A stretch of DNA of 64,000 nucleotides from Capitella teleta (taxonomy: Eukaryota > Annelida > Polychaeta > Capitellidae), in the NCBI GenBank assembly GCA_000328365.1, contig KB309374.1, positions 197,285-261,284 of the forward strand, in the 5' to 3' direction. Position 1 is the first letter of the stretch, and every line of letters begins with the position of its first letter. The position numbers were made by a program, and so were the translations under genes. Below are positions 29,701 through 43,600 of this stretch, one piece after another. The notes beneath the pieces are model-generated. The model was not told the DNA's origin. It made no database searches and saw nothing but the letters and a program-made list of their open reading frames with translations.

Positions 29701-31612
29701 TTGCGTCTGGCTTTTAATCGCGGCACTCCCAGCATATTGGCAGCTTGTGAAGGCACCAATACCCTCGTGAACGAGTCCATTCGTTCCGAGATGAACACAT
29801 GCGGCGTCTGCTGGGGCTGGGTGTCGATCTCGTCCTGTGATGAATGAAAGCTACACAGGCATCGACGCCAATTACCCAATATGCTCACCCCACGAGTTCA
29901 TCTGTCAATATCGCTATGCATCCGATTTCCGCCCTTTTCGATCTCATCATCTGACGAGCAGTCCTTTCGATGGACATTCCCTTTGACCTCTCTTGACCCG
30001 AGGGCTCGTTCATCCAACAGCAGCGAGCGCCGTCTGTCCGCAGCACGCGACGGCCGAGGAGGCGGCATTCAAGGCGATCGCTGACACTTCTTGGCGCGCG
30101 GTCTCCGCCCTCCACTCGCGTATTCCTTCGTCGTTCGCGCTGATCCGGGCAAAAATCCGCCATCCTCTTGTGGCCAACAAATCAAACACAGGATACAAAG
30201 TGCCTTGCAGCTCGTTGTAACCACCCCAACGCCGGTTATATATTGGCGCGAAAAAAGCAGACGACAGGTGTATCAGCGCGAAATGACGCCCTTGTGAATT
30301 TTCGTAGTTTTGGCGAAGACTATGGAAATGTGTTCTTTTGCTGCTCGCTGGCTTTCTTGCCTGGAAGCGACGTCTTTGCTGTGAGGTGCTGCGGCATTAA
30401 TCCGCGATCCATCGGTCTTGTCTATCGGGTCACCGCAAGACCACATACTGACCCTCTCGGGGGCCGGTTGAAGGACAATAATTTCGTCATGTTTCCCTCC
30501 GGACTGAAGAATTTCTTCTCGTTCAAGGTAGGTCCACGGCTACGTCAGTATCGCTTCCGTATTATTCGGATTGCGAGCATTCAAGTCGCAGATTGCACGC
30601 GGCTTCCATGGTAGGGGAGGGGGTGGGGGCGGCCATTGTGCCGGCTAATAGACTCGGGTCATTGGTCGCTCGGGTCAATTCATCTTCGGCGCACAAAGAG
30701 CTGCTTGAAGCGTGCTTCATTCATCTGTATTGGTGCTAATAGGCGGCGACTCGGGTCGTCTAGATATTGCGTATAGCTATCTATCAAGGCATTTCCAAAT
30801 GCGATTACCATTTCATCAATGCTTGTGCGGACGACATTGTTCTTGTCCATTTCATCCCATTTCCGCACGCAAATTGATGGAATTGCTCTCCAAATTACTT
30901 GACACTCGTTCACATCAACAAGATCTCATTTAATTTGCACTCTACACCACACCTTCGCCATTATACTTCTTGTGACGTAGTTCGGCGTCCATGTCATTTC
31001 AGCATTTAATGTTCTCTGTTAGGATGAATGATTGAAACCCGGGGGACGAATGCATGGTCATATCGGACCAGGCGGCCGTTAACCAATATCACAAGCATGA
31101 AAGCTTGCGGTCCGTGCGGATTTGAACGACGGGATGGACAGTGATATGCCGTGTATGTCTGCGTACAATGCCGCCCTTTATTGAACGGAAATCTTTGTCA
31201 ATATCAACAACGCCAAACCCCTCTTACGTGGATCACAATGGATCAGTCATGTTCGGGATTTATTCCAGTCTGTTCATTTCATTTGAGATTCGGATGAAAT
31301 TGCCGTTACCAATGGCAACGAATCGACCGTCCCATTGCTTGTTATCACCTGCGTGTTATGGCATCGCGGAATTCTTCGTTACAATTGCTTTCTCAGATTG
31401 CTTTTTTTTTTTTCCATGTCATAACAGTTTCACTGCTGGATTCAAGCCTCTTTTTGCTATTAGGCCAACATACGCGGAAAAGTAAAACGACCGAAGCCAC
31501 GAACAATGATAATAAAAGATGCACCTCTATTATTTTTCCCCTTCTGTGTTCTCGAGTATTACTTTATCCCTTCTAGGGAAGGGTACACATTTTTATTCCA
31601 TTTATCGGCATT

Positions 31613-31652
<40 letters not shown>

Positions 31653-34600
31653 CGGTATGAGCGCTTTCTTTAATTTTCCCTTGTAAAGAAATCCTCAATC
31701 AAGATGAAATACCGGCGTCAGTGATCTGCACCTGACTGTGTATAATTGATGATACTTGCACAGAAAGTATTGTATAGCTGTGATTCATTTTCCATTCCAT
31801 ACTTCTATTCTCGAGCAAATAGGCTTCTGGTCTATTATCACTCCCGTATTGCTCCGCTGTAGTGACGTATGCGTTCTTGCAATCTTGCAAGATTGACCCT
31901 GGCTGTCCGTCGGAGCAATCCTCGCATCTGCTTTCAACTTGCAACGAACGGAAATGGCAAGAATGATCTCTTGTGTTGCTTTGTTGCGTTGTGGAAGAGT
32001 ATGGAAAGTTTGGTACAAGCGTCGCACGTCAGCGGCAAAACCTTCGCGGTTCCTCTTTGCGTCGATCTCGACGAGGATTCGTTGGTGAGCAGAGAGGTGA
32101 GGGTGTCAACGGAGGGTGGCGAGGGTGTCAACGGGTCCCTTTTACACGAAAGAGATTAATCGTCGCCTGTGAACGAATTTCTATTTGCGGTCGAGTTGCG
32201 GAAGCGATAGCTGAAAGGTTATCTTCCTGTCGAGCGATTTGTCAAAATGGTCATTTATTGCTCCGTCGGTTGTTCACTGGGCTGTTCTATTTGGCCGTGT
32301 GTGTGCGCATGTGCATGGATGCTGTTCCTTCATTAAGATGCATGCCGGGAAACGTCGCACTGCGTGCACTGCTGCGGAGGGAGCTCTTATGCTTTTTTGT
32401 TGTATGTTGCTTTGTGTTTTATAATATGTGTATTCTAAAGAGCTGTGGCATTGAATGAAGAATAATTCCCCCTTTCCTCACTTTGTAATTTCCGCTTCTT
32501 TTCGGACCTCAGGGTCTCTTAATTCGGAGTATTTCTATGGCTTTTTTTTTTTTTTTTTTCCCGATATAATTACGGTGCAATAGATTGAGATGTCGGGATG
32601 CCCGTTCTTCTCTATCTATGCCATCCACGAATCAACTTGTATTATTTGACCTCTTTAGCCATTGCAATCACATGTACATTGCCCCATCTGGCGTTACATA
32701 ACAATAGCATTGGTCTCATTTTCAGACGGTGCAGTTTGAACAGAGCGACTTCAAAGCCACAGTGGACAATGTCCGGGACACGGCCGTTGACCTCATGTCC
32801 AGGAGCGAAAAATACGCCAAGCTGGTTGAACCTGAACTCAGCTCTCTGAACCAGCGATGGAGCGACATTTCCAAGCGACTCCAGGTTGGAGCACAGCGTG
32901 TTGATTATGCAATGTGTTATGTAATTCATGTTGAAGGAGAAACAGAACCTGCACCACGAAGTCATCAATGAGAAGAAGCGCGCAGCCAGAGCAGACAGCC
33001 TCTCGCCGTCGCTCGTTCTAGAGAAGACGTACGGCGAACGAGTGACCAAGGTCATTCTCGATCTTGACCTCTTCCTCAGCAATGTTTCTTCCTCAGAAAA
33101 GAACGCAGTGAGTTTCAATTCGACATAAATCATGTTCATTTTTTAAATTATTTCTCTTCAGTGTGATGACGAAGAAGACAAATTACGGGAGAGAGTGCAG
33201 GGACTTTTGCTCGAAGGCGAGAAGCAAGCGGACGACTTGCAAGCGAAGAACCCTGAAGAGGCTCAAAAGATCCAAGAACACGCGGCCAGGTTAAAGGTCA
33301 GTGTTGAAATGAGAAATTTCTAGAATCTCCGCAATGAATGCTGTCGTCATCTCAGACGAAGTGGGAATCAGTGCAAGAGAACAGAGAAAGCAAGGTGGTC
33401 GTGGCATCTGTGACGTTTGCAAGGAGCAGGAGGGAAGAAGATTCAGGGCAATCGACGGAGGAGCGGAAGAGGGAGGAGGCTGAAGGAGATGCAGAGGAAC
33501 TCAAGGTAACCGATGTTTGTACTGATGCTGCAGGAGGCATCTGGCCCTCATTGCGACTGCTGCCTAGCACTGGTTGTGAATGACAGCTATACTGCCCTTT
33601 CACCCAATGCAGATTTAAAGAACGTGCTCACATCTCAACGCTTCACTGCCTCAACTGGTTGCATATAATATATATATACGTACAGTAGCAATCGGATGAA
33701 TAGAATTCTCTGTCTTATATATTATATTCAGAGCCCTTTTTTTTAAAGATAAGCATTGAAGCGCAATGTTTGCTAAGGAACGCTGGGCTCTAAAGGAGGC
33801 TTTCACCACTCGAAGTCAGCCGATGATCGGATTGGCGCAGTGCCTAATTGAAAGCATGTAACCGAGTCAGTCTCCTCGTAACATCCATTCTCTTCACTGC
33901 TCTTTTGGGTCAATCACAGCTGAGGATTCCTCGATTTTGAAAAATATATATTTTTTTTCTATGGGCGTTCATAAGAGATGCAATAATGCTAACACAAGTG
34001 CCAGGCATCTGCGGGCGATCGGAAATATCGGATTATTGCGAGATCAGCTCCTGAGGAGTTCGTTTGTCTGTGGAGGATTATATGAACGCCATGTTCTTTG
34101 AATTTTATCTCATTCTTGCGTTCCTCTCGCAAGTCTATTATTTCTTTCTGGCTGTGTTTGTTGTTCTAACGTGGAATTCCGAACTCGGTGCTCGTATTAA
34201 GGTTGGTTATGTTCAGTTCACTCAATTTCAAATTTATTGAAATCGCGTCTTGAAGTAGCCTCCAGCCGCAGTGCCGATTCGAGTGTCTCCCGTGATGCGT
34301 TATGATGTCACCAGACTAGTGCGTTATGAAGACGTTTCCGGGCCTGATAAGCAGCGGCATAATGCATTCATTGTGCTCTTCTTTAATTAATGCCCTCTTG
34401 CTCCTTCGGTCCATTGCCCGCGATCTGTCACTGTTGTATGGTCAATATGGTCAATCAAGGAACCTCATTAATTAGCATGAAGCTCAAAATAAATATTCAC
34501 AATAAGAGAAATACAAGTACTATTTACACTGCATAGAGCGATGTAGATATTGAGGATGCTTTGAAGGTCAAGCGATTCAGAAGGGTTCACCCATGGTTAC

Positions 34601-37600
34601 GTAATTCGTTGCAGGCGTTTGAAGACGAGGTTGCTGAGCATGAGGACGAAATGGGGAATCGCATGCAGGAGGGGGATGAAATGGACGGCGTGGAAGAGCG
34701 ATGCACGCAGCTGACGACGACGAATTCAAACTCTGCCGTGGAAGCATCCTCTGTTGATGAGGATGAGGTGGTTGCCATGGAAACCAGCGTGACCGAAATG
34801 TCCATCTCGATGACATCCTCGGTGTGCATCGTGAGCACATCGCCCACGGAGTTCATTCAGGGCTTGGAGCGACTGCTGGTTGTTCTGGAGGATATCCTCT
34901 CTGAACTGCAGTGCTCCCTGCTCCACGGCAGGCAGTACGAAGACTTCTCTTCCCAGGAGGACAAACTCAAGGTTCGTCTCCTTCTCCTCATTATATTAAC
35001 TCAGTCAGCTCCATATCATTCGCCGCTGTTGGCTAAGTCTGCCATACAAGATATAGTAAACACTGACAGACGTATATATTTATATGTTGAGTATTCTGAG
35101 TTAATTGTTTGGTTCCATAGCACCAGGAAAACTGTTAACAATTACATCGCTATGAAGGTCTGTTTAACACCCGTGTAATACAGGCGGCGCCCACATAATA
35201 TATTCTTGTGGGAAAAGGGAAATTTCCGGGATGAATTGAGGATCAGGAGTCAAGAAGTGCTGTTGAGTATTTCAAGTTGTTTACTCCTTGGGATCGATGC
35301 GTAGATCTGTGTGCCGTTTATGCCTCTACGCCTCAGCCTTGTATCGCAATCGGTTGGAGAGTCATTAATTCCCATTCGATCTTGCTTTTCCCCCCCGTGT
35401 TCCATTTAGTCGATTATGAAGCTTTGTTAGGCCCGAGAGCCGTAGAGCCACTCGGTATTGACGGGCCTCGTATGGTCGATACTTTACAACAATGTGAGAT
35501 GACGGATTCGCATGCGTTCAAATCGGACCGTTGTGGCAGTGATTTTTGGCTGCTTCTCGATTGAGTTACATGTAGATAACTTGAAAATGTATTGTATAAT
35601 TGCATTCCTGTTTATTTCTGAACTTCATCAGGAAGGTCTGTATACCATAGAAATATGAATGAGTAAGCAGAATGCTTTGAAGATTGAAGGGGACTTCGCC
35701 TTACGAACAGCTCAATTATGAAAACTCGACATACTGGTGCATTATGCTATAAATAGCCTATAATTATTACTGTGATACCCTTAAAATTCCAAGCTACCGC
35801 GAATGGGCGCTTTAACATTGCACAGTCATTCTGTTACTTCCATTGTCAGTACCCTGAAGAGGTATGTTCTCTGATCCTGAGACTGTGAAATCGATCGCTG
35901 TCTGTTGGGGAACACATCCGACAAAGTTGACGAAACCTGCAAGAGGTTGAGGTTGAGGTTGAGGCTGAGGTTTGCTGATTGATAATTAAACGGAAGTTTG
36001 ATTCCACTTCACCCGCGCGCAGCCTAATCGCGGATATGCATAATTAACATGACGGTGAGATGGCAGCCAACAAAATAGTTACACTGCGGTGTATTAGTGC
36101 GAAGGGCTTCGAGCCATCAGCTTTCTATGAGTGAATGCGCTCATAACGCCCCGCGCGTGCGCAACACTGAGCATTATCGCCCCCCTTAATACCAGACAGG
36201 ATCCCGGAATAAGAAATGATTGCGGGTGATCTGGGGACCATGCATCTCTGCCGCTGCAAGAGTGCGAGACAAACGGAATGCCGTAATTGAGCGTCGGCTA
36301 ATTCGCTTTGAAATACGCACTCAGCGGCCACTGATCGAAGTCTTTGGTCGGCGCGTGATGCTTCTGCGCAGAGCACACAATGCAGGGCATTTGTCTGGCC
36401 TTTTATCTGCTCTGATGCAATTACTTCGCAATCTCTCGCCTGCATGTCCATCGTTTTGATGCCGAATTGCTTTTTGAAACAATTCGCCACCGGCATGAGC
36501 GACAGTGGCCACTCTTGCCCTGTATGTGTGTTGCATTGATCGAATGCTGCCGAGTAGTAATCCACAATTAACATCAAATGGCATTTGATTGCGTCAGGAG
36601 GAGCGATTGGGCTTCGCGCGCACGTTTCGCCATCCATCTCGGCTGACAGCGCCAAGTGCCGCTTCGAAATCCACATCATCATCTTTATCGTCGTCGTCTT
36701 CTTTTGGATTTCACGAGTTGCGCTCAGCGCGTGTGCCTCACTCTGGGGTCGGCAGCCGACGAGCAGCGGTCAGGCAACAGCAGCAGCAGCGGCAGCGGCG
36801 GCACCATGCTCCGCCGATATGTCCTCTCTAAGGTGCTCAACTTTCCTCGTTCTTTTGGCGATACTTTAGTGCACAGAAAATATACGGATTCCTCCACTTT
36901 TATTGGATTTTGTGGCGTACTTTGTGTTTTCCGGTGTCTGGATAACAATCGACTTTTGTTTAAACGTGAACTTGTGTTTTCTTTAGTTTTACCCGTGACG
37001 CAAGCAACTCTTTGGCTGTTGTGTCGTTTGTCTCGATAATGGCTTTTGGTGCCAATGAGACTTAAGTACATATATGGCAGTTGTGAATATTTTTCCCCAG
37101 TTAATTAAGCTATTACTGTATTACATGAGCAAAGCCTGGTGTGCACAGTGGGTATTGTTATATATATATATATCCCGTTTCAGAAAGTGAGAGTGAGAAA
37201 AGAAATAATATTTGATATCTTATTTTCAGTCGATCAGAGAAGCACTGGACAATGTCCAGTCTTCCCTGCAAACGGCCGAGCAGCGCCAGCAGGAAGCGCT
37301 GACCAACGCCAATTCGGACGAGAACTTGCGCATCGCGGAGTTGATGGCTAGTGTCCGGCAGCAGTGGACAGTGGCCAACACGCAGTACAATGACCGACAC
37401 AGGTTTGCTGGTTCTTCATAATTAACAGACAGCGATGCTAGCTGCATCAGAATGCAAGCACTTATGTAATACATCCGTAAGTGTATATATACATAGCGCA
37501 CTCGAACAATGAGTGAACCCTAATTTAGCCCCATTTGTTACGTAATGAGGGAGAGGCGGGGATTGCCAGAGTGTCGTATCCCTGACAAGCACCTCCCATA

Positions 37601-40600
37601 TAAGGGAGACTAACAGCCGCCCTTGTATATTGACCTTGGGACAAATCCGCTTGCTCAAACATTCAGGATTATCCTTGCGTGTCTCTGAATGTTTGTCCGC
37701 GTGGAGAGACGGCGCGATGACGGGCGGCGTCTGTGTGTAACAGTTCTGCAAACAGCCGCAATCAGCCTCTCATTGGCTTCCTTTCAGCCGCTGGAACTGC
37801 TCGGTCGAGATGTGGGGACGCTTCCACTGCAACCTCAAAGACCTCGCCTCCTGGCTGACCGACGCCGAGGCCAAACTGCAAGACTCCAAAAACGCAAACG
37901 GTCAGCTGGACGTTCAAGTAGCCAAGGACTATCAAAAGGTGCGTTATGATTTTTGTTTTTCTTCCACATATAGAATTATTCAATAATGTGATATATATAT
38001 TGACAAATCATATAATATGCAAATTATTTGTGTAATAAGTGGGTGGGAGTGGCATGTAAGATGAGGAATTACGAAGGGCTGTAATTTTCTTATGTTTACT
38101 TTGCATGGGACAGGAGTTAGAAGAAGCTATCAAGATTCATCAGAGCACAGTGGCCAGTCTGAATGCCTCGGGTGGCGAAATCATCGATCAGAGCTCAGCG
38201 CCGGATTCCTCGCTGCTGACCGAGAAACTGGATTCCTTGAACCAGCGATGGAGACTGGTCTGCACCGAAGTCTCAGATCGCAAAGAACGGTTTGAGGAGA
38301 ACAGCCTAAGCGCCCAACAGCTGAAAGAAGATCTCGACGACCTTACCTCATGGTTGAGAGAGACCGACAACATCATCACCAGCAAACTGCGCCCCGCAGA
38401 TGAGGAATATCTGGAAGACCTCTTGGAGAAGGTGAAGGATCGCGAAGAGGAGATCAGCCTGCAGCAGAATGCTATTGACACACTGATCGCGGCCCAGGTC
38501 GAGGACGACCTGAGCGTCGTACAGGAGCAGTGGGTTCGGGTGCAGCATGGCTTACCCGCCAAGCGAGCAGCCGCAGAGCAAGCCCTGAGCAACATCAGGA
38601 TGTTCTCCGGTGATCTCGAGGCTCTCAGCGCCTGGATGACATCCTCGAAGGAAATCCTGGAACATAAGAACTCAGCAGGCGCGTCATCATCCACGGCGCA
38701 GGGTGAAAACGACTCGATTGTGGTCGATCCGGCGGTAAGCGTCTCTGTTCAATATGTTCAATATGTTCAATCGCAATCGTGTTTCTTGTTCAGAACATGC
38801 AAGAAGCGCTCTCCGCTCGGCAGAAAAACATGAACAATCTCACTGATCGCTTTGAGGGGTTATGTAAGGAATGCAGCATGCTTGGAGTACCTGTCCCTGA
38901 GCACTTACAAGCTAAGGTCGATCAGCTGCACGCGGATTGGGAGTTGGTGCATGAGCTGGCCTCACAGCTGCGACCCCTGTCAGACACAAGCATGGAGGAA
39001 AGCGTCTTCATAGAAGGTATAGTACTCGTCGCCGTGCCTATCATCCTCACATTATTATTGCGTTAGTGAAAGAGAGCATTACTCGAGTCACCACTCAGAC
39101 AGTCCAGACAGCCGTTGCCATGGCAACGTCACCGACGACGCCGGAGTCGTCATCGTCTGATTTGGAGAGCGCCCTCGCCACCCGTCATAACGCACTTCGG
39201 GCCGTTATGACTTCGCTCAACCTGCGCAGAGCAATCGTCGGTCGATCAGAACACGTTGAATCTCGACTGAAGGAAGTGCAGGTCAGATTATCTATTATTA
39301 AAGATAACGAGACATTGCTGAACAGTTATAACAATTTCGAGTGAACAATTCTGCATCAATCATAGCGCACTTCTAACTCACGATGAGAACTTTTCTCAGA
39401 ATCATAACGTTACCTGAATCACAACGCTTCTCTTCTTCCCATCCAGGCACAACAGGATGAAGTTTCCTCGGAGAAGCAACTCGCGAATGAGTTGCAATCG
39501 AATGCATGCGATCAGCTGGATGACGCGCAATCTGCCGAAATCAACACCAAGTGTAGGTTTCCTTACTCCGTTCTCCGTCTGTGTGATGCATGGTAAATGG
39601 CTTAATTCACAAACCAATCCATCATTCTGAGGGGGTTCCCTTGAAGAGAACAATATGCAGCTCAGATTAAGAATATTTTTTCTCCTCGCTGTGCAAATTG
39701 ACTTTTAGCAGAGGTCTGCTCTCATCCATCATTACTAATTTTTTTTAGTTTGCAATTTCGCATTCAGGCCGTAAGCGGCTTCGTAGTGTTGTAAGAAAAT
39801 CTTTGTGTCCTTACCAGAGATAACATCACACAATCCAAGTGATCCCCCTTCCGGATAGTCCGTGTTATCCGAATCCATTGATAAATGAGGCCCTGGAGAT
39901 CCGCTCCAGTCCAAAAAGAGGCCGCACTTCGCAAGTGCCCAATTGCTGAGATCTTTGTCTCATCAGAAGACCGCAGCTTCATCCTTTTGCCCCCCTGTTT
40001 ACCCCTCTGGGGCTCACTGTTGATTTCCCCTTAAAAAAACTGCATATTAAGAGACTTCATCTAAATGTGCTGCCATTCAGGTCATCTTGGGAATAGAGCT
40101 GTCAGTTCCTGTTTGGCATACGCTGTTGAGATATTCATGACTGGTATTGTCCGATCGTTTACACGTGATCGAACGCGGCACCTTCTTTTGCCTCCCTCAC
40201 GACTCCATTCTCATCGGCTAATGGACTCATGCCGTTATTTGCTGGCTGCAAACGCGGTTAAAGTCGTCTTCCCTGCAATTGCGCTTCATTCTCTTATCTG
40301 CACGTGTTGACCCCCCCCCCTCCCCCGTCCAACGCCATATATACGTGCAATCCAGCATATAACACTATATAGCGTGGTCGGGCGTAAATTGCTTTCTTGT
40401 GGTGCTCGGTGCTCACAATGAGAGCTCGCTTTGGCATTGTGCACGCGGCTTAACCGCGACTGGCGGCTCATTGCGCCCAATTCCCATGGCGACGTTTGAG
40501 GCCTTGTTGCTGAATCTTCCTCCCCCAATTGCACGGCTTACCACGGTCGCAATTCCACTTGTAGCACTGATGCAATCAGAACTATATCTTACCGACTTTT

Positions 40601-43600
40601 ACACTTGCCTGGGAGCTATACTCTCTGTCATGTAATTCAACAAGGGTTCTACCATATATGGTATGCTAATGTCATTTCCCAGTTCCAACTCAGCCCGGCC
40701 GTGTCCTCGCATACAGGGTGCGGAATTTTTACTCTCTACAATCAATGAGCATCTCGCTGGGAAATTTTGCGTAATGTGGTTGGCTTGCGCCCGGTGGCAG
40801 TCGTAATGGCGAGAGTATGCCTTCTGCGGCCAGTGACCTCTTAATACCGTCGATGCCATCATACAAGGCGGCGCTAGTGAAAAATATTGGTCATAAAAGA
40901 AGAATGTTCACAGGGACTCTTCTTCTAATGGATTACTGCTTCTACTGAATGTGATATTAGGGAGGTGATCGCGCATGATTTGACATCACTCCGAACCCTA
41001 CAACAATCTCTGCTGCAATATCACAAAGATGCTTCTCTGATCAATTATTCAGTGTCCAAACGCCGAAAACCGTTTCATCCCCGGTGGCATTGTTGTGACA
41101 CTTGATGATCTACGATACAATGGACTTCTTTATAAGATTCCACTGAAGTGAAGCTCTTAAAGCCTCCATCCCGGAACACACGATAGCAATACCCAGGCAC
41201 CGTTTTTTTCACTAGGGTTGATTGCAATTACTCGGGCTGCTTGTATCCTGTCGGCATTCATAATGCAGTTTTGTGTGTTGTAACCGCTCTGCCGGTGTCA
41301 GGCGTCTCTCAGCTGTGTGGGTGGTGTTGCCTATGACTGATGGCGCCATGGCCGTAATGTATCCATGGTGTGTAAAGGGGATCTTCCTGCATACGAGTAG
41401 TTAGCATGCGAAGGAGGAGCATGACTTAGGAACTGGGAGCTCACATCCTACGCTGTGCTGATCCGGGTGCCCCATTGTGACAGCAGCCCTGCAGCTGCAG
41501 TCGTCCCGTGCAACAGCCGTAACAGCAGCAGCAGCCGCCGCATTTCCCCATGTCCCTGCATCTCATGCACTGCGCAGATGCTCGCTCTCCTCGTCCTGTG
41601 TGCATGACGGATAAACTAAAGGATTGACGAAATGTGAAGAGGCACTGCTTGGACGATCAGCATGCAGTCGTATATGCAGAAGGTGTCTGGATTCCTGCGT
41701 AATGCGAAGGAGATCATTGTGAACAACACCGAATTGCAGGTGAACAACACAGGTGGGAACTCGCTCCTCCTCCTCCTCCTCTTCTCAGCAGTTTTCTTCT
41801 CCTTTTTAAATATCGATTGTCATTAAATCTGTTTTAATTTGGTCCAGATTGTGGATTTGTGATTCATGTACCAGTGTACATGCATGTCTGAATCGCGCGC
41901 GACTAGAAGGTTACTGATGATTTCCAATCGGATTTTGTGATATATTATTGGTTCAGTTTTTCATATATGTATTGAAAATGCTCAATATTGTGGATTCGGT
42001 TAACTTGATTTGAATATAACGCAATTTTGCAAGGTAGTATTTTTGCCTTGTGTAGATGCCAGGGATGCCACACTGTATATCTCTCCTCTCTGTGTGACAA
42101 CATATCAACTGTACAATCTTCCAATTGGAAATCTGGTCGTTTGACTCATATTGGTCGTCTGCGAATACTGCGATGAATCGAGAGCATTTTCTTGCCTGTG
42201 CAATGAAACAGCATCCATGCATCTAACATCGCCAATGAATCATAAACGTCAGATGATACAGAGGCTGATATCTCATATGACCATAACCGGATACCTCGAA
42301 TAGTGAGCCAGTGCCCGAAATTTCATTACGATCAGTTCATCTTGCGTCAGATGATTCGATTGAAGGCTTTGCGAAGTGACTTTACGAGGGCATCAACGGA
42401 CATGATGCTGGCATAGATCATTGCTAAGTGTCTTTATTAGCGGCATTCTCTTCTGGATAAAAGACCACGGGGACCCTTGATGTCTCTCTTCTGATTAGCT
42501 CGATTTCTTATCAGCAAAATTCTCCGTGTTACGTGAACTTGCACCAATGCTTGGAAAGCGTGTTGTCCATATATATATAAGAAGGCGTTATGCTTGTGTC
42601 AGCAGCGCTTAATTGAATCCCTTGCAACATCTTGCGGGCACTGGTCATGGCATCGGCACTCAGCATGACCGCGTGGGGTCACCAGCAGCAGCGGGCAGTG
42701 TTGTGCTGATAGTGTATCTCTCTATGAAGTTGAGGAGTGTATGATTATAGCTGATATAATGAAGTGTCAGTGATTAATTCCACTTGAGTCCCACATTTAA
42801 TAACTATTTATAGACCAAAGTCAGGTTATCTTTGTGGGACATATCAATCAGTGACTTCGATTCATTGGTTCGCTACCTGCAGAGTGATCAACACAAGGTT
42901 TCATATAATTATTTCGTGGTGTCCCATTGCCTCCTCCTCCTCCGTGCACATAACACAGCGACTGATCTACGGGACGCAGGGGGCCGAGTGTTGTTGCTGC
43001 CCTTTCGTCACTTGTGGAATATGCATGCATGGCTCGTATCACTCTGATATCCAACAGCCTGTTCGTTTCCATAAAGCAGCTGGGATTTGTGCTTTTATTT
43101 TTATCACTGCCTCCAATGTATACGTATGATACGTGCTGTTTTTTTGTGTGTGTGCTCGGGTTGCTTCCAACCCCTGTGGATAGAATTGTAAAGGTCGTCC
43201 TCCAAGCTCATATCTCGTATTGGCGGCATGCTGTTCAATACGCGCTGGATAAGGTTTCCCTTCGTTTCAAAGCTGCGCACCGTGTACACCTTATGGTACA
43301 ACGGCCCATATACGATGAACTGCGACTGTCAGCATTGGGCCCCCGAATGAACGAGTCTCTCGTGGATTAGGCATACTCTGTACTTGGGCCAATCTGGGCG
43401 ACCGTTGCACAACGCTCCACAAGGGATCATAGCATGGCTCGTATGACTGCTCTAATCTGGATTTGGTCCCTTGCTGGTTGAATCTGATGCTCCCGCTGCG
43501 CCATATACGTCATGCTAATATACACTGGTCCGCTTGACGTGTTGATAAACAACGACAGCAGCCGGACGTCCTGGGATGCCACTGTGTAGTCATAACGCCA

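Larger units (their letters stand above)
27977..32725 (+). other. Dystrophin intron, 4.7 kb, phase 0
   Basis: One of the long internal introns. It holds a promoter-like patch (30237-30255) and candidate start exon 30489-30527, a run of 38 T at 31615-31652, and a second T run near 32541-32559. A TACAGTGGAGTCCGCG word at 29021 resembles the pogo-like termini seen at 9.7 kb. The rest shows no recognisable gene. Confidence 0.6.

Noticed and set aside
38188-38694. 168-codon open frame on the minus strand
   Set aside because: It is wholly antisense to the 621-bp dystrophin exon, whose codon bias keeps the opposite strand open; there is no own start or family.
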